DNA of 64,000 nucleotides, taken from Mycobacterium lepraemurium. GTDB taxonomy: Bacteria; Actinomycetota; Actinomycetes; Mycobacteriales; Mycobacteriaceae. Below the pieces are notes generated by a model. The model had not been told where the DNA came from. It saw nothing but the letters and a program-made list of their open reading frames with translations, and did no database searches. Location of the stretch: contig CP021238.1 of NCBI GenBank assembly GCA_002291465.1, forward strand, positions 1,488,001-1,552,000, in the 5' to 3' direction. Shown piece by piece: positions 15,005 to 28,978 of the stretch (its first letter is position 1; each line of letters begins with the position of its first letter). Position numbers and translations under genes: made by a program.

Positions 15005-16999
15005 GTGTCCAAACTTTCAACCGCCACTCGCCGGTTGCTTATCGGGCGGCCGTTTCGCAGCGACCGGCTGAGTCACACCCTGCTGCCCAAGCGGATCGCC
15101 TTGCCGGTGTTCGCCTCCGACGCGTTGTCGTCGGTGGCGTATGCGCCCGAAGAGGTGTTTTTGATGCTGTCGGTGGCCGGGGTGAGCGCGTACGCGCTGA
15201 CGCCCTGGATCGGCCTGGCGGTGGCCGCGGTGATGCTGGTGGTGGTGGCCAGCTACCGGCAGAACGTGCACGCCTACCCGTCCGGCGGCGGCGACTACGA
15301 GGTGGTCACCACCAATCTCGGCGAGACCGCCGGCCTGGTGGTGGCCAGCGCGCTGATGGTGGATTACGTTCTGACCGTTGCGGTTTCGACGGCCTCGGCG
15401 ATGGCCAACATCGGCTCGGCGGTCCCGATCGTGGCCGAACACAAGGTGTTCTTCTGTGTGGCCGCCATCCTGTTGGTGATGGCGTTGAACCTGCGCGGGG
15501 TGCGCGAGTCCGGGGTGGCCTTCGCGATCCCGACGTATGCGTTCATCATCGGGGTGCTCACGATGATCGGCTGGGGGCTGTTCCGGATCTTCGTGCTGGG
15601 CAACCCGCTGCGGGCGGAATCCGCCGGATTCGAAATGCATGCGCAGCACGGCCAGATCGTCGGTTTCGCGCTGGCGTTCATGGTGGCGCGGTCGTTCTCC
15701 TCCGGGTGCGCGGCGCTGACCGGTGTCGAGGCGATCAGCAACGGGGTGCCGGCATTCCAGAAACCCAAGTCGCGCAACGCCGCCACGACCCTGCTGATGC
15801 TGGGCGGCATCGCCGTCACGCTGCTGATGGGCATCATCGTGCTGGCCGAGAAGATCGGGGTGAAACTCGTCGAGGACCCGGCGACGCAGCTGAGCGGGAC
15901 GCCGCCGGGCTACTACCAGAAGACCCTGGTCACCCAGCTGGCGCAGGCGGTGTTCGGCGGCTTCCACATCGGGTTCCTGCTGATCGCCACCGTGGCCGCG
16001 CTCATCCTGGTGCTGGCCGCCAATACCGCGTTCAACGGGTTCCCGGTGCTCGGCTCGATCCTGGCGCAGCACAGCTACCTGCCGCGGCAACTGCACACCC
16101 GCGGCGACCGGTTGGCGTTCTCCAACGGCATCCTATTTTTGTCCGGGGCGGCGCTGCTGGCGATCATCGTCTTCCGCGGCGAGGTCACCGCGCTGATCCA
16201 GCTCTACATCGTCGGCGTGTTCATTTCGTTCACGCTGAGCCAGATCGGCATGGTGCGGCACTGGACCAGGTTGCTGCGCACCGAGACCGACGCGGCCGCG
16301 CGGCGCAAGATGATGCGCGCCCGGGCGGTCAACACCGTCGGATTGCTTTCCACCGGCGCGGTTTTGCTGGTGGTCTTGATCACCAAGTTCGCTGCCGGGG
16401 CGTGGATCGCCCTGTTCGCGATGAGCTTGCTGTTCGGGATCATGAAGATGATCAACCGGCACTACAACACGGTGAACCGCGAATTGGCCGAGCAGGCCGC
16501 CGACCAGGACGACGTGGTGTTGCCCAGCCGCAACCACGCCGTGGTGCTGGTGTCGAAGCTGCACCTGCCGACGCTGCGCGCACTGGCCTACGCCCGGGCC
16601 ACCCGACCCGACGTGCTCGAGGCGGTGACGGTCAGTGTCGACGACGCCGAAACCCGCGATCTGGTGCACAAGTGGGAGGAAGCCGACATCAGCGTCCCGC
16701 TCAAGGTCATCGCCTCGCCCTACCGCGAAATCACCCGCCCTGTACTGGAATACGTCAAGCGGGCCAGGGAAGAGTCGCCGCGCACCGTGGTCACGGTGTT
16801 CATTCCGGAGTACGTGGTCGGCCACTGGTGGGAGCAGGTGCTACACAACCAGAGCGCGCTGCGGCTCAAGGGGCGGCTGCTGTTCATGCCGGGGGTGATG
16901 GTGACTTCGGTTCCCTGGAAACTGAGTTCGTCGGAGCGGCGCAAGACCCTGGAGCCGCACATGGCCCCGGGCGACGCCCGGTGGGGAATCTTCGATTGA
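15005..16999 (+). CDS. APC-superfamily amino-acid/polyamine-type permease (Rv2690c-like)
   Basis: The 664-residue protein has about twelve membrane helices through residue 500 and a cytoplasmic C-terminal domain. FASDALSSVAYAPEEVFLML is the typical first-helix signature, followed by ALTGVEAISNGVPAFQKPKS. The C-terminal part (VLVSKLHLPTLRALAYARA) resembles a UspA-like fold. The substrate is unknown; location opposite ceoB/ceoC would fit potassium or amino-acid uptake but is not proof. GTG 15005 aligns with the M. tuberculosis start. Its TGA overlaps the TTG start of the next gene. Confidence 0.92.
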   Translation: MSKLSTATRRLLIGRPFRSDRLSHTLLPKRIALPVFASDALSSVAYAPEEVFLMLSVAGVSAYALTPWIGLAVAAVMLVVVASYRQNVHAYPSGGGDYEVVTTNLGETAGLVVASALMVDYVLTVAVSTASAMANIGSAVPIVAEHKVFFCVAAILLVMALNLRGVRESGVAFAIPTYAFIIGVLTMIGWGLFRIFVLGNPLRAESAGFEMHAQHGQIVGFALAFMVARSFSSGCAALTGVEAISNGVPAFQKPKSRNAATTLLMLGGIAVTLLMGIIVLAEKIGVKLVEDPATQLSGTPPGYYQKTLVTQLAQAVFGGFHIGFLLIATVAALILVLAANTAFNGFPVLGSILAQHSYLPRQLHTRGDRLAFSNGILFLSGAALLAIIVFRGEVTALIQLYIVGVFISFTLSQIGMVRHWTRLLRTETDAAARRKMMRARAVNTVGLLSTGAVLLVVLITKFAAGAWIALFAMSLLFGIMKMINRHYNTVNRELAEQAADQDDVVLPSRNHAVVLVSKLHLPTLRALAYARATRPDVLEAVTVSVDDAETRDLVHKWEEADISVPLKVIASPYREITRPVLEYVKRAREESPRTVVTVFIPEYVVGHWWEQVLHNQSALRLKGRLLFMPGVMVTSVPWKLSSSERRKTLEPHMAPGDARWGIFD

Positions 17000-18207
17000 C
17001 CCGCCCGGGGCCGCCCCCGGTGGGCGAGCTGACGCTGACCACCGGCAGCCCGGCCAACGGCGGCAGCTGTGTGGCGCATCACGAGGGCCGGGTGGTGTTC
17101 GTCCGGTACGCGCTGCCCGGTGAGCGGGTCCGGGTTCGGGTCACCGCCGACCGCGGATCCTATTGGCACGCAGAGGTTCTCGACGTCATCGAGGCGGCGG
17201 ACGGCCGCATCGAGTCGCTGTGCCCGATCGCCGGGGTGGACGGCGCCGGGTGCTGCGACCTGGCTTTCGTGCGGCCCGAGGCGGCCCGGGCGCTCAAGGC
17301 CGCGGTGGTGGCCAATCAGCTGGAGCGCCTCGGCGGGCATCGCTGGGGCGGCGAGGCCGAACCGCTGGGGGATACCGGGCCGACGGGGTGGCGCACCCGG
17401 GTCCGGCTGGACGTGGGCGCCGACCGCCGCCCGGGCTTTCACCGGTACCACAGCGAGGAATTGGTGACCGACCTGCGCTGCGCGCAGCTGCCGCCCGGCA
17501 TGCTGGACGGCATCGCCGAGACGCAGTGGCCGTCGGCCGCCCAGCTGCATGTGGCCGTCGACGATGACGGTGCCCGCCACGCGGTGCGCACCCTGCGGCA
17601 GGGCCGGCGCACCGCGACCAAGGTGATCGAGGGACGGTACGAGGCGGTGCAGCGGGTGGGCGGGCGCAGCTGGCGGGTGCCGGTGACCGCGTTCTGGCAG
17701 GCGCACCGCGACGCGGCGGCGACCTACCGCGCCCTGGTGCTCGACTGGGCGCAGCCCGGCGCCGGCATGACCGCGTGGGATCTCTACGGCGGCGCAGGCG
17801 TTTTCGCCGCGGCGCTGGGCGAGGCCGTGGGCGCGTCCGGGCGGGTGCTCAGCGTCGACACCTCGCGGGCGTCCACCCGGGCCGCCCGGGCGGCGCTGGC
17901 CGACCTGCCGCAGGTGCAGGTGGCCACCGACTCGGTGCGCCGCGCCCTGGCGGCGCAACGAACCCCCGCCTTGAAAGCAGACGTGGCGGTGCTGGATCCG
18001 CCGCGGGCCGGCGCCGGGCGCGAGGTGATCGACTCGCTGGCCGCCGCCGGCGTGCCCCGCATCGTCCACATCGGTTGTGAGGCAGCCTCTTTCGCCCGCG
18101 ATATGGGAACCTACCTGGGGCACGGTTACACCATCGAGAAGATCAGGGTGTTCGACGCGTTCCCGCTCACCCATCACAGCGAATGCGTCGCGCTGCTGAC
18201 GCGGTGA
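16996..18207 (+). CDS. TRAM-domain class I SAM-dependent RNA methyltransferase (Rv2689c-like)
   Basis: The 403-residue TrmA/RumA-type protein probably makes 5-methyluridine in rRNA or tRNA. The TRAM domain spans about 8-70 (GGSCVAHHEGRVVFVRYALP). A cysteine cluster (SLCPIAGVDGAGCCDL) suggests an iron-sulfur site. SAM motif WDLYGGAGVFAAALGEAV is near 258, VLDPPRAGAG near 333, and a catalytic Cys in HIGCEAASFARD near 355. Start TTG 16996 overlaps the previous TGA. Confidence 0.93.
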   Translation: MTRPGPPPVGELTLTTGSPANGGSCVAHHEGRVVFVRYALPGERVRVRVTADRGSYWHAEVLDVIEAADGRIESLCPIAGVDGAGCCDLAFVRPEAARALKAAVVANQLERLGGHRWGGEAEPLGDTGPTGWRTRVRLDVGADRRPGFHRYHSEELVTDLRCAQLPPGMLDGIAETQWPSAAQLHVAVDDDGARHAVRTLRQGRRTATKVIEGRYEAVQRVGGRSWRVPVTAFWQAHRDAAATYRALVLDWAQPGAGMTAWDLYGGAGVFAAALGEAVGASGRVLSVDTSRASTRAARAALADLPQVQVATDSVRRALAAQRTPALKADVAVLDPPRAGAGREVIDSLAAAGVPRIVHIGCEAASFARDMGTYLGHGYTIEKIRVFDAFPLTHHSECVALLTR

Positions 18208-18288
18208 GTTTCGCACTCGCCGAGCGTGAGGGATATGGGCGAAAAACGAACGAGGCTCGTACCCAGGCCCCACGCTCGACGCGCCGAA

Positions 18289-19578
18289 TCAGCCCCACAC
18301 GAAATAGCGCAGCCACAGATACAGTGCGGACAGCGCGACCGAGACCGCGGTGACCACCACGCCCTTACGGGTGAACTCCCAGAAGGAGATGGGATTGTCG
18401 GCCCGGCGGGCGATACCGAGCAGCGCGATGTTGGCGCTGGCGCCGATCGCGGTGAGGTTGCCGCCGAAGTCCGTGCCCAGCGCCAGCGACCACCACAACA
18501 CCGCGGGGTCGGCGTGATCGCCCAGGGCCGGCACCAGGTCGGCGACCACCGGCGCCATCGTCGCGGTGTACGGGACATTGTCGACGATCCCGCTGATGAC
18601 GACCGACGCGACGAGGATGACCATCGTCGCGGTCAGGGTGTTCCCGCCGGTGGCGGTGATCGCCAGGCGGGCAAGGTGTTTGACGACGCCCGTCTTCACC
18701 AGGGCGCCGGCCATGACGAACAGGCCGGCGAAAAACAGCAGCGTGTCCCACTCCACGCCGGACAGGTAGTCGGCGGGCTGCAACCGCGACGCCACCACCA
18801 GGATGCCGGCGCCCAAGAGTGCCACCAGCGACGGTTCCAGGTGCAGCGGCCCGTGGGCGATGAACGCCGCGAACACCGCCAGCAAGACCACCCCGCACGT
18901 GACGAGCAACCGGGGATCGCGGATGGCCTCCTTTTCCTCCAGCGACATCACGTCGGCCACCCGCTCGGGATCGACGGTGAAGGCTTCGGGAAAAATCCTG
19001 GGCAGCAACGCAATCAGCACGCCGACGACGATGACCACGATGGGCGCCAGATGAACCAGGAAGTCGTTGAAACTCAGCCCGCCCCTGCTGGCGATGATGA
19101 TGTTTGGCGGGTCGCCGACCAACGTCGCCGCGCCGCCGACGTTCGACGCGAACACCTCGGCCATCAGGAACGGGGCCGCGGTGATCGCCAGGCGATCGCA
19201 CACCAGGAGGGTCACCGGGGCGATCAGCAGCACCGTGGTCACGTTGTCCAGCAGGGCCGACGCGAGCGCGGTCACCAGCACCAGCAGGATCATGACGCGC
19301 AGTGGGGAGCCCCGGGCCCGCTTGGCCGACCAGATCGCGACGTACTCGAAGACACCGGTTTGGCGCAGCACGCTGACGATGATCATCATGCCGAGCAGCA
19401 AAAATATTACGTCCCAATCGATTCCGGTCTTGCGCGAGTAGAAGACGTCGTCCGAACGGATCATCGGCAACGTGATGACTACCGCGGCGCCGGCCAGCGC
19501 GACGAACGTCTTGTTGACGCGGTCGCTGGCGATCAGGGCGTAGGCCACCACGAACACCGCAATCGCGATGACGCTCAT
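18289..19578 (-). CDS. arsA: ArsA/ArsB-type anion permease (Rv2684-like)
   Basis: The 429-residue integral membrane protein has about eleven helices and belongs to the ArsB/NhaD superfamily. Two conserved repeats are visible: [18 protein letters not shown] with [20 protein letters not shown], and [13 protein letters not shown] with [19 protein letters not shown]. These are the substrate loops. Arsenite or another anion is possible; the substrate is not shown by sequence. M. tuberculosis has two tandem copies (arsA, arsB1), here one. It lies 16 bases downstream of the CBS gene on the same strand. Confidence 0.9.
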   Translation of the reverse strand: MSVIAIAVFVVAYALIASDRVNKTFVALAGAAVVITLPMIRSDDVFYSRKTGIDWDVIFLLLGMMIIVSVLRQTGVFEYVAIWSAKRARGSPLRVMILLVLVTALASALLDNVTTVLLIAPVTLLVCDRLAITAAPFLMAEVFASNVGGAATLVGDPPNIIIASRGGLSFNDFLVHLAPIVVIVVGVLIALLPRIFPEAFTVDPERVADVMSLEEKEAIRDPRLLVTCGVVLLAVFAAFIAHGPLHLEPSLVALLGAGILVVASRLQPADYLSGVEWDTLLFFAGLFVMAGALVKTGVVKHLARLAITATGGNTLTATMVILVASVVISGIVDNVPYTATMAPVVADLVPALGDHADPAVLWWSLALGTDFGGNLTAIGASANIALLGIARRADNPISFWEFTRKGVVVTAVSVALSALYLWLRYFVWG

Positions 19579-19594
19579 CTATGTCCCACCCGAT

Positions 19595-20038
19595 TCAAGG
19601 CTGCAGCACTGCCCCGAGCACCCGCGATGCGGTGATTACCCCGATCAGCCGGCCCCCCTTGACCACCGCGACGAGCGGGCTGCGCAGCCGCGCCATCAGC
19701 GCGGCCACCTCGATGATGGTGTCGTCCGCGTCGGCCGGGGGCACGTCGACCAGGTGGTCCGGCAACACGTCGCGCACCGTCTTGCCGCGCAGCTTCTCCG
19801 CGCAGCGGTCGGCCACCGACTCGTTGAGCACACCGGCCAGCGACGGATCGTCCTGCACGTAGCGGGGCACGATGAAGCGCACGACCTGTGAGGCGGGCAG
19901 CACCGCGAACGGTTTACCGGACGCGTCGGTGACGACGATCCCGGGCAGCCGGTGCTCGGCCAGCAGCCGGGTGGCGTCCAGGGCGTCGGAGTCGACCGAG
20001 ACGACCGGGAAGTCCTCGGCTAGTTCCGCCGCGCGCAT
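19595..20038 (-). CDS. Tandem CBS-domain protein (Rv2683-like)
   Basis: The 147-residue protein consists of two CBS motifs: DALDATRLLAEHRLPGIVV with PFAVLPASQVVRF, and ADDTIIEVAALMARLRSPLVAVV with LIGVITASRVLGAVL. Such pairs bind adenine nucleotides and control a partner. The partner is probably the permease encoded 16 bases downstream. It diverges from dxs by 73 bases. Confidence 0.9.
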   Translation of the reverse strand: MRAAELAEDFPVVSVDSDALDATRLLAEHRLPGIVVTDASGKPFAVLPASQVVRFIVPRYVQDDPSLAGVLNESVADRCAEKLRGKTVRDVLPDHLVDVPPADADDTIIEVAALMARLRSPLVAVVKGGRLIGVITASRVLGAVLQP

Positions 20039-20111
20039 ACCCAGGACAATACGACGAGCGCCGGCTACATTGATCAGTAGTGTTCCGCCGGGCGCTGCGT
20101 AGACTGACGGG

Positions 20112-22037
20112 ATGCTGGAACAGATCCGCGGGCCCGCTGATCTGCAGCACCTTTCGACGCATCAGCTCCGCGAACTGGCCGCCGAGATTCGAGAGTTCCT
20201 GATCCACAAGGTCGCTGCCACCGGGGGGCATCTGGGGCCCAACCTCGGCGTGGTCGAGCTGACGCTCGCGCTGCACCGGGTGTTCGACTCGCCGCGCGAC
20301 GCGATCATCTTCGACACCGGCCATCAGGCCTACGTGCACAAGATGCTGACGGGGCGGGTGCACGAGTTCGAAAGCCTGCGCAAAAAGGGTGGCCTGTCCG
20401 GGTATCCGTCGCGCAGCGAAAGCGAACACGACTGGGTGGAGTCCAGCCACGCCAGCGCCGCCCTGTCCTACGCCGACGGCCTGGCCAAGGCCTTCGAGCT
20501 GGGTGGGCATCGCAACCGGCACATGGTCGCGGTGGTCGGTGACGGCGCGCTCACCGGCGGCATGTGCTGGGAGGCGCTGAACAACATCGCCGCCTCCGGC
20601 CGCCCGGTGATCATCGTGGTCAACGACAACGGCCGCAGCTACGCGCCGACGATCGGCGGGGTGGCCGACCACCTGGCCACCCTGCGCCTGCAACCCGCCT
20701 ACGAGCAGGCGCTGGAGCGGGGCCGCGACGCGCTGCGGGCGCTGCCGCTGGTGGGCAAGCTCGCCTACCGGGTGATGCACAGCGTCAAGGCCGGCATCAA
20801 GGACTCGCTGTCGCCGCAGCTGCTGTTCACCGACCTCGGGCTGAAGTACGTCGGCCCCGTCGACGGCCACGACGAACGCGCGGTGGAGGCTGCGCTGCGC
20901 CATGCGCGCGGCTTCGGGCGCCCGGTGATCGTGCATGTGGTGACCCGCAAGGGGATGGGCTACGCGCCCGCCGAGGACGACGAGGCCGAACAGATGCATT
21001 CCTGCGGCGTGATCGACCCGATCACCGGGCAGGCCACCAAGGTCGCCGGGCCCGGCTGGACGGCGACCTTCTCCGACGCGCTGATCGGCTACGCCCGCAA
21101 GCGTCGCGACATCGTGGCCATCACCGCGGCCATGCCCGGGCCCACCGGGCTGACGCCGTTCGGCCGGCAGTTTCCCGACCGCCTGTTCGACGTCGGCATC
21201 GCCGAGCAGCACGCGATGACCTCGGCGGCCGGCCTGGCCATGGGCGGCATGCACCCGGTGGTGGCCATCTACTCGACGTTCCTCAACCGCGCCTTCGACC
21301 AGATCATGATGGACGTCGCGCTGCACCGGCTGCCGGTCACCATGGTGCTGGACCGGGCCGGCATCACCGGTTCCGACGGCGCCAGCCACAACGGCATGTG
21401 GGACCTGTCCATCCTCGGCGTCGTGCCCGGCATGCGGGTGGCCGCACCCCGCGACGCCGCCCGGTTGCGCGAGGAGCTCAGCGAGGCGCTCGACGTCGAC
21501 GACGGGCCCACGGCGCTGCGCTTCCCCAAAGGTGATGTGGGCGAGGACATTCCGGCGATCGAGCGGCGCGGCTCCGGCCTGTCGGGCGTCGACGTGCTGG
21601 CCCTGCCGGCCAGTGGCTGCAACCACGACGTGCTGCTGATCGCCATCGGCGCGTTCGCGCCGATGGCCCTGGCGGTGGCCAGGCGGCTGGCGGATCAGGG
21701 CATCGGCGTCACGGTCGTCGATCCGCGCTGGGTGCTGCCCGTCTCGGATTCCATCCTGGAGCTGGCGGCCCGGCACAAGCTGGTGGTCACCTGCGAGGAC
21801 AACGGCGTCAACGGCGGGGTGGGGTCGGCGGCCTCGGCCGCGCTGCGCCGCGCCGAGCTCGACGTCCCGTGCCGCGACGTCGGATTGCCGCAGCGGTTCT
21901 ACGAGCACGCCTCCCGCGGGGAGCTGCTGGCGGATCTGGCGCTGACCGATCAGGACATCGCCCGCCGCATCACCGGCTGGGTCGCCGCGCTGGGCAGCGG
22001 CGTGGCCGAGGCGGAGATCCGCGAGCACCTCGACTAG
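20112..22037 (+). CDS. dxs: 1-deoxy-D-xylulose-5-phosphate synthase
   Basis: The 641-residue thiamine-diphosphate enzyme condenses pyruvate and glyceraldehyde 3-phosphate, the first step of the MEP isoprenoid pathway. The ThDP motif [16 protein letters not shown] ... VVNDN spans about 143-175. Catalytic His in [11 protein letters not shown] is near 78. The transketolase-type domain contains [20 protein letters not shown] near 360 and [10 protein letters not shown] closes the C-terminal domain. Length fits the mycobacterial enzyme (about 638). Confidence 0.98.
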   Translation: MLEQIRGPADLQHLSTHQLRELAAEIREFLIHKVAATGGHLGPNLGVVELTLALHRVFDSPRDAIIFDTGHQAYVHKMLTGRVHEFESLRKKGGLSGYPSRSESEHDWVESSHASAALSYADGLAKAFELGGHRNRHMVAVVGDGALTGGMCWEALNNIAASGRPVIIVVNDNGRSYAPTIGGVADHLATLRLQPAYEQALERGRDALRALPLVGKLAYRVMHSVKAGIKDSLSPQLLFTDLGLKYVGPVDGHDERAVEAALRHARGFGRPVIVHVVTRKGMGYAPAEDDEAEQMHSCGVIDPITGQATKVAGPGWTATFSDALIGYARKRRDIVAITAAMPGPTGLTPFGRQFPDRLFDVGIAEQHAMTSAAGLAMGGMHPVVAIYSTFLNRAFDQIMMDVALHRLPVTMVLDRAGITGSDGASHNGMWDLSILGVVPGMRVAAPRDAARLREELSEALDVDDGPTALRFPKGDVGEDIPAIERRGSGLSGVDVLALPASGCNHDVLLIAIGAFAPMALAVARRLADQGIGVTVVDPRWVLPVSDSILELAARHKLVVTCEDNGVNGGVGSAASAALRRAELDVPCRDVGLPQRFYEHASRGELLADLALTDQDIARRITGWVAALGSGVAEAEIREHLD

Positions 22038-22081
22038 TCACGGGTCTGGGTGCCCGCCCGGCCCGGCGCGGCAGGTGCCCG

Positions 22082-23368
22082 TCAGCCGTCGTCGTCCGCA
22101 ACCGCCGGCGGTGGCTGCTGCAGCACCCGGGCCAGAACCGGATCCACCAACTCGCGCTGCCAGGGCCGGGCGTGCCCGGCGCACAGAAACGCCTCGACCG
22201 CCGCGAACGGGTCGGGGGTGGGCTCCCAGTCCCAGCACAGCCGTCGCACCAGGTCCGGCGCGACCAGGTTCTCGGTGGGGACGTGCACGCGTTCGGACAC
22301 CTCGGCCAGCGCCGCGCGCGCGGCCTTCAGCCGCGCGGCCGCCTCCGGTTTGCGCCGGCTCCACCGCGCCGGCGGCGGCGGTCCGTTTGGCGGTTCGGAG
22401 TCCACCGGCGGATTCTCGCTGTGCCGGGCCGCATCCAGCGCCGCCAACCAGGTCGCGGCGCTGCGTCGTTGATTGCGCCCGCCGAACACCGGCAGCGCCA
22501 CCAACTCCTCGATGGTCGTCGGGTTGGCCAGCGCCGCCTCGATGATCGCCGAGTCGGGCAGGATGCGCCGCGGGGCGATGTCGCGGCGCTGCGCGATGCG
22601 GTCGCGCGTCAACCACAGTTCGCGCACCGCGGCCAGGCCGCGCTGATCGCGCACCCGATGGATTCCCGACGTCCGCCGCCACCGGTCGCGCCGCGCGGCG
22701 GGGCCCGGCTCCTTGGAACCCGCCTCCCGCAGATAGTCGAATTCCTGTGCGGCCCAATCGGTTTTGCCCTGCTCCGCCAGCACGTCGGCGATCGCGCCGC
22801 GCAGCTCGATGAGCAGCTCCGCATCCAGGGCGGCGTAGTTGAGCCATTCGGCGGGCAGCGGGCGCTTGGACCAGTCGGCCGCGCCGTGGCCTTTGGCCAG
22901 CCCGAAGCCCAGCAGCCGCTCGACCATGGTCGCCAGGTTCACCCGCTCGAACCCGGCCAGCCGCCCGGCCAGCTCGGTGTCATACAGCGCCGGGGGTCGC
23001 ATACCCACCTCGGCCAGACAGGGCAGGTCCTGATTCGCGGAGTGCAGGATCCACTCGTCGCTGCCGAGCACCTCGGCCACCGGCCGCAGCGCCCGCACCG
23101 GCTCGGCGGCGTGGCTCACCGGGTCGATCAGCACGGTGCCGGCGCCAGCCCGGCGGATCTGGATGAGGTAGGCCCGGTTGGAATAGCGGAATCCCGACGC
23201 CCGCTCGGCGTCCACCGCGAACGGCCCGCGGCCGCGGTCCAGCCGCCGCGCCGCGTCCTCGATGTCGGGCACGCTGGCCGAGATCGGCGGAACGCCTTCG
23301 GACGGGTGCGGCAGCGGGATGGGAGCGGGCACGCCGCTACCCGGCCCCTCGGCCGACGGTTCGCCCAT
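22082..23368 (-). CDS. RNase D-like 3'-5' exonuclease with HRDC domain (Rv2681-like)
   Basis: The 428-residue protein has a DEDD exonuclease domain (about 30-210; ExoI WILHSANQDLPCL, ExoII LYDTELAGRLAGFERVNL, ExoIII YAALDAELLIELR) and an HRDC domain (about 225-300). It probably trims RNA 3' ends. In ExoI the usual DxE pair reads PFAVDAERAS, still acidic. Its ATG follows the DUF3000 stop by one base, so the two are cotranscribed. It converges on dxs. Confidence 0.9.
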   Translation of the reverse strand: MGEPSAEGPGSGVPAPIPLPHPSEGVPPISASVPDIEDAARRLDRGRGPFAVDAERASGFRYSNRAYLIQIRRAGAGTVLIDPVSHAAEPVRALRPVAEVLGSDEWILHSANQDLPCLAEVGMRPPALYDTELAGRLAGFERVNLATMVERLLGFGLAKGHGAADWSKRPLPAEWLNYAALDAELLIELRGAIADVLAEQGKTDWAAQEFDYLREAGSKEPGPAARRDRWRRTSGIHRVRDQRGLAAVRELWLTRDRIAQRRDIAPRRILPDSAIIEAALANPTTIEELVALPVFGGRNQRRSAATWLAALDAARHSENPPVDSEPPNGPPPPARWSRRKPEAAARLKAARAALAEVSERVHVPTENLVAPDLVRRLCWDWEPTPDPFAAVEAFLCAGHARPWQRELVDPVLARVLQQPPPAVADDDG

Positions 23369-23369
23369 G

Positions 23370-23951
23370 CTAGGCGCGTGACCGCGAGCTCAGGTCGGTG
23401 ACTCCGGCGGGCGGCAGCCCCGCGGCGTGCTCGAGCACCTCGCAGAACGCCTGCACGTGCGCGCCCACCGCGGGCGACGTCGCAGTCCAGGACGCCCGCA
23501 GCTCGAGCTGGTGGGCACGCGGCGGTCCGGAGATGTCGCCGTAGCGCACCGACGTGGTGGCGGTGACGGTGCCGCCCAGCGCGACGACGTGTTCCATGCG
23601 TGACTCCAGTGCCTCGACCAGCCAGCTCCACGCTACTTCAGGAAGCAGCGGATCCACCGCCTCGCTCGGGTCGAGGTCGGCCTGGATGTAGGCCACCATG
23701 CGGATCGTGCCGTCCCAGGCGTCGGCCCCTTCGGGGTCGTACAGCAGGATCAACCGGCCGAAGGCGTCACCATCGGACCGTTCCGGAATGATTTCGCGGT
23801 CGGGATGTTTGACCTCCGCGCCCAGGGCGTAGCTGTGGGGCGCCAGGCGTTGCGGCGGCCGGATCGGCCCCAGCTCGATCTCCGGCCGCATGACGACGGC
23901 GTGCATCGCCGCTACCGCTTCGCGGAATGGGGCCGGCTCGGATGAGGTCAC
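23370..23951 (-). CDS. DUF3000 protein (Rv2680-like)
   Basis: The protein is 193 residues from GTG 23951, which has AGGAG at a spacing near nine. A longer form from 23987 is possible. Conserved parts are LGPIRPPQRLAPHSYALGAEV, GRLILLYDPEGADAWDGT and VAWSWLVEALESR. DUF3000 is actinobacterial and of unknown function, usually paired with the RNase D-like gene as here. The upstream DNA looks like a degenerate MIRU-type element. Confidence 0.88.
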   Translation of the reverse strand: MTSSEPAPFREAVAAMHAVVMRPEIELGPIRPPQRLAPHSYALGAEVKHPDREIIPERSDGDAFGRLILLYDPEGADAWDGTIRMVAYIQADLDPSEAVDPLLPEVAWSWLVEALESRMEHVVALGGTVTATTSVRYGDISGPPRAHQLELRASWTATSPAVGAHVQAFCEVLEHAAGLPPAGVTDLSSRSRA

Positions 23952-23998
23952 TTGACGCCGCTCCTGTTCATCCCGGCCGTTCTGCACTGCATCGTCAC
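23952..23998 (-). repeat. Degenerate MIRU-like element upstream of the DUF3000 gene
   Basis: The plus-strand text TTGACGCCGCTCCT ... TCATC ... TCTGCACTGCATCGTC resembles the better copy at 29384-29435 with small insertions. As there, it provides the ribosome site immediately before a start codon. Confidence 0.5.
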
Positions 23999-24119
23999 AG
24001 CGCGGGTCACAGGGATCGACGGTAGACCCATCGGCCGACGCGCCGCGACAGGCGCGCCGGGTTATACACCCGCCGCGACCAAGCCGTTACCGGGCCTCTA
24101 CCAAAGCTATATGTCCAGC

Positions 24120-24964
<845 letters not shown>

Positions 24965-24966
24965 TC

Positions 24967-26054
24967 ATGGCAGCATTGAGCCCGATGAACAGCAGCGCGC
25001 GTACCCGCCGCGACCTTCCCGAGTCGCCGTATCTGGCCGCGGTGAACGGCCGCAAACCCCACCGGGTTCCGGTGTGGTTCATGCGGCAGGCCGGCCGGTC
25101 GCTGCCCGAATACCGGGCGCTGCGGACCCAGCACGACATGCTGTCGGCCTGTTTCGACGCCGAGCTGGTCTGCGAGATCACGCTGCAGCCGGTGCGCCGG
25201 CACGACGTCGACGCGGCGATCCTGTTCTCCGACATCGTGGTGCCGCTGCTGGGCGCCGGCATCGACCTGGACATCGTGGCGGGCGTCGGGCCGGTGATCG
25301 CGTCGCCGGTGCGCACCGCCGCGGACGTGGCCGCGATGAAACCGATTGAGCGGCAACGGGTTCAGCCGATCGCCGATGCGGTGAGGCTGCTGGTGTCCGC
25401 GCTCGGTGAGGTTCCGCTGATCGGCCTCGCGGGTGCGCCGTTCACGCTGGCGTCCTATTTGATCGAGGGCGGGCCCAACCGCCACCACGCCCGCACCAAG
25501 GCGATGATGCTGGCCGACCCGGACAGCTGGCACGCCCTGATGGAGAAGCTGACCGACATCACCGTGGGCTTCCTGCGGGTGCAACTGGACGTCGGGGTGG
25601 ACGCCGTCCAGGTGTTCGACTCGTGGGCCGGGGCGCTGTCGCTGGCCAACTACCGCAGCTACGTGCAGCCGCACAGCGCCCGGGTGTTCGCGGCGCTGGC
25701 CGACTACGGCGTGCCGATGACGCACTTCGGGGTGGGCACCGCCGAACTGTTGTGCGCGATGTCGGCCGCCCTCAAACCGGCGCCCGCCACGGTGGTGGGC
25801 GTGGACTGGCGCACCGCGCTCGCCGACGCGGCGACCCGGGTGATGCCCGGCACCGCGCTGCAGGGCAACCTCGATCCAGTGGTGCTGCTGGCCGGGTGGC
25901 CGGTGGTGGAGACGGCGGCACGCGCGGTGGTGGACGACGGGCGGCGCGCCGTCGACGCCGGCGCGGCCGGGCACGTGTTCAACCTCGGCCACGGGGTGCT
26001 GCCCGAAACCGACCCCGGTGTGCTGACCGAGCTGGTGTCACTGGTCCACTCGCT

Positions 26055-26058
<4 letters not shown>
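24967..26058 (+). CDS. hemE: Uroporphyrinogen III decarboxylase
   Basis: The product is 363 residues from ATG 24967 (or 357 from ATG 24985, the M. tuberculosis length). It converts uroporphyrinogen III to coproporphyrinogen III. The N-terminal signature [16 protein letters not shown] and the [13 protein letters not shown] aspartates are present, as is [14 protein letters not shown]. The ATGA overlap at 26055-26058 couples it to hemY. Confidence 0.97.
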
Positions 26059-28860
<2,802 letters not shown>

Positions 28861-28883
28861 ATGCTCCTTTTTTCGGCCGCGAG

Positions 28884-28932
28884 ACTTAAACCATGGCGCC
28901 GGTTTCCGGCGTGTCGCGTGCGTGGTTTAAGT
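28884..28932. terminator. Inverted repeat between convergent genes
   Basis: ACTTAAACCA (28884-28893) and TGGTTTAAGT (28923-28932) are perfect complements flanking a GC-rich inner part that can also pair (GCCGG and CCGGC). The dyad lies between the methyltransferase stop (28860) and the msrB stop (28979). It could terminate both directions or be a REP-like element. Confidence 0.55.
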
Positions 28933-28978
28933 GTCGTCGCAGCGCGCGAGGGCAAGGGCAGCAGGCGCGCAGCGCAAA

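Noticed and set aside
14398..16995. A 1269-codon frame ending with the RNA methyltransferase
   Set aside because: Only the part from TTG 16996 has domains. The upstream stretch runs through ceoB antisense and the permease in the wrong frame.
18221..18278. CGAGCGTG ... CACGCTCG as a terminator between convergent genes
   Set aside because: Arms are eight bases with a 42-base spacer and the inner part does not pair; too weak.
19914..22028. A 704-codon open frame opposite dxs
   Set aside because: dxs is complete with all motifs on the other strand. The shadow has low-complexity composition.
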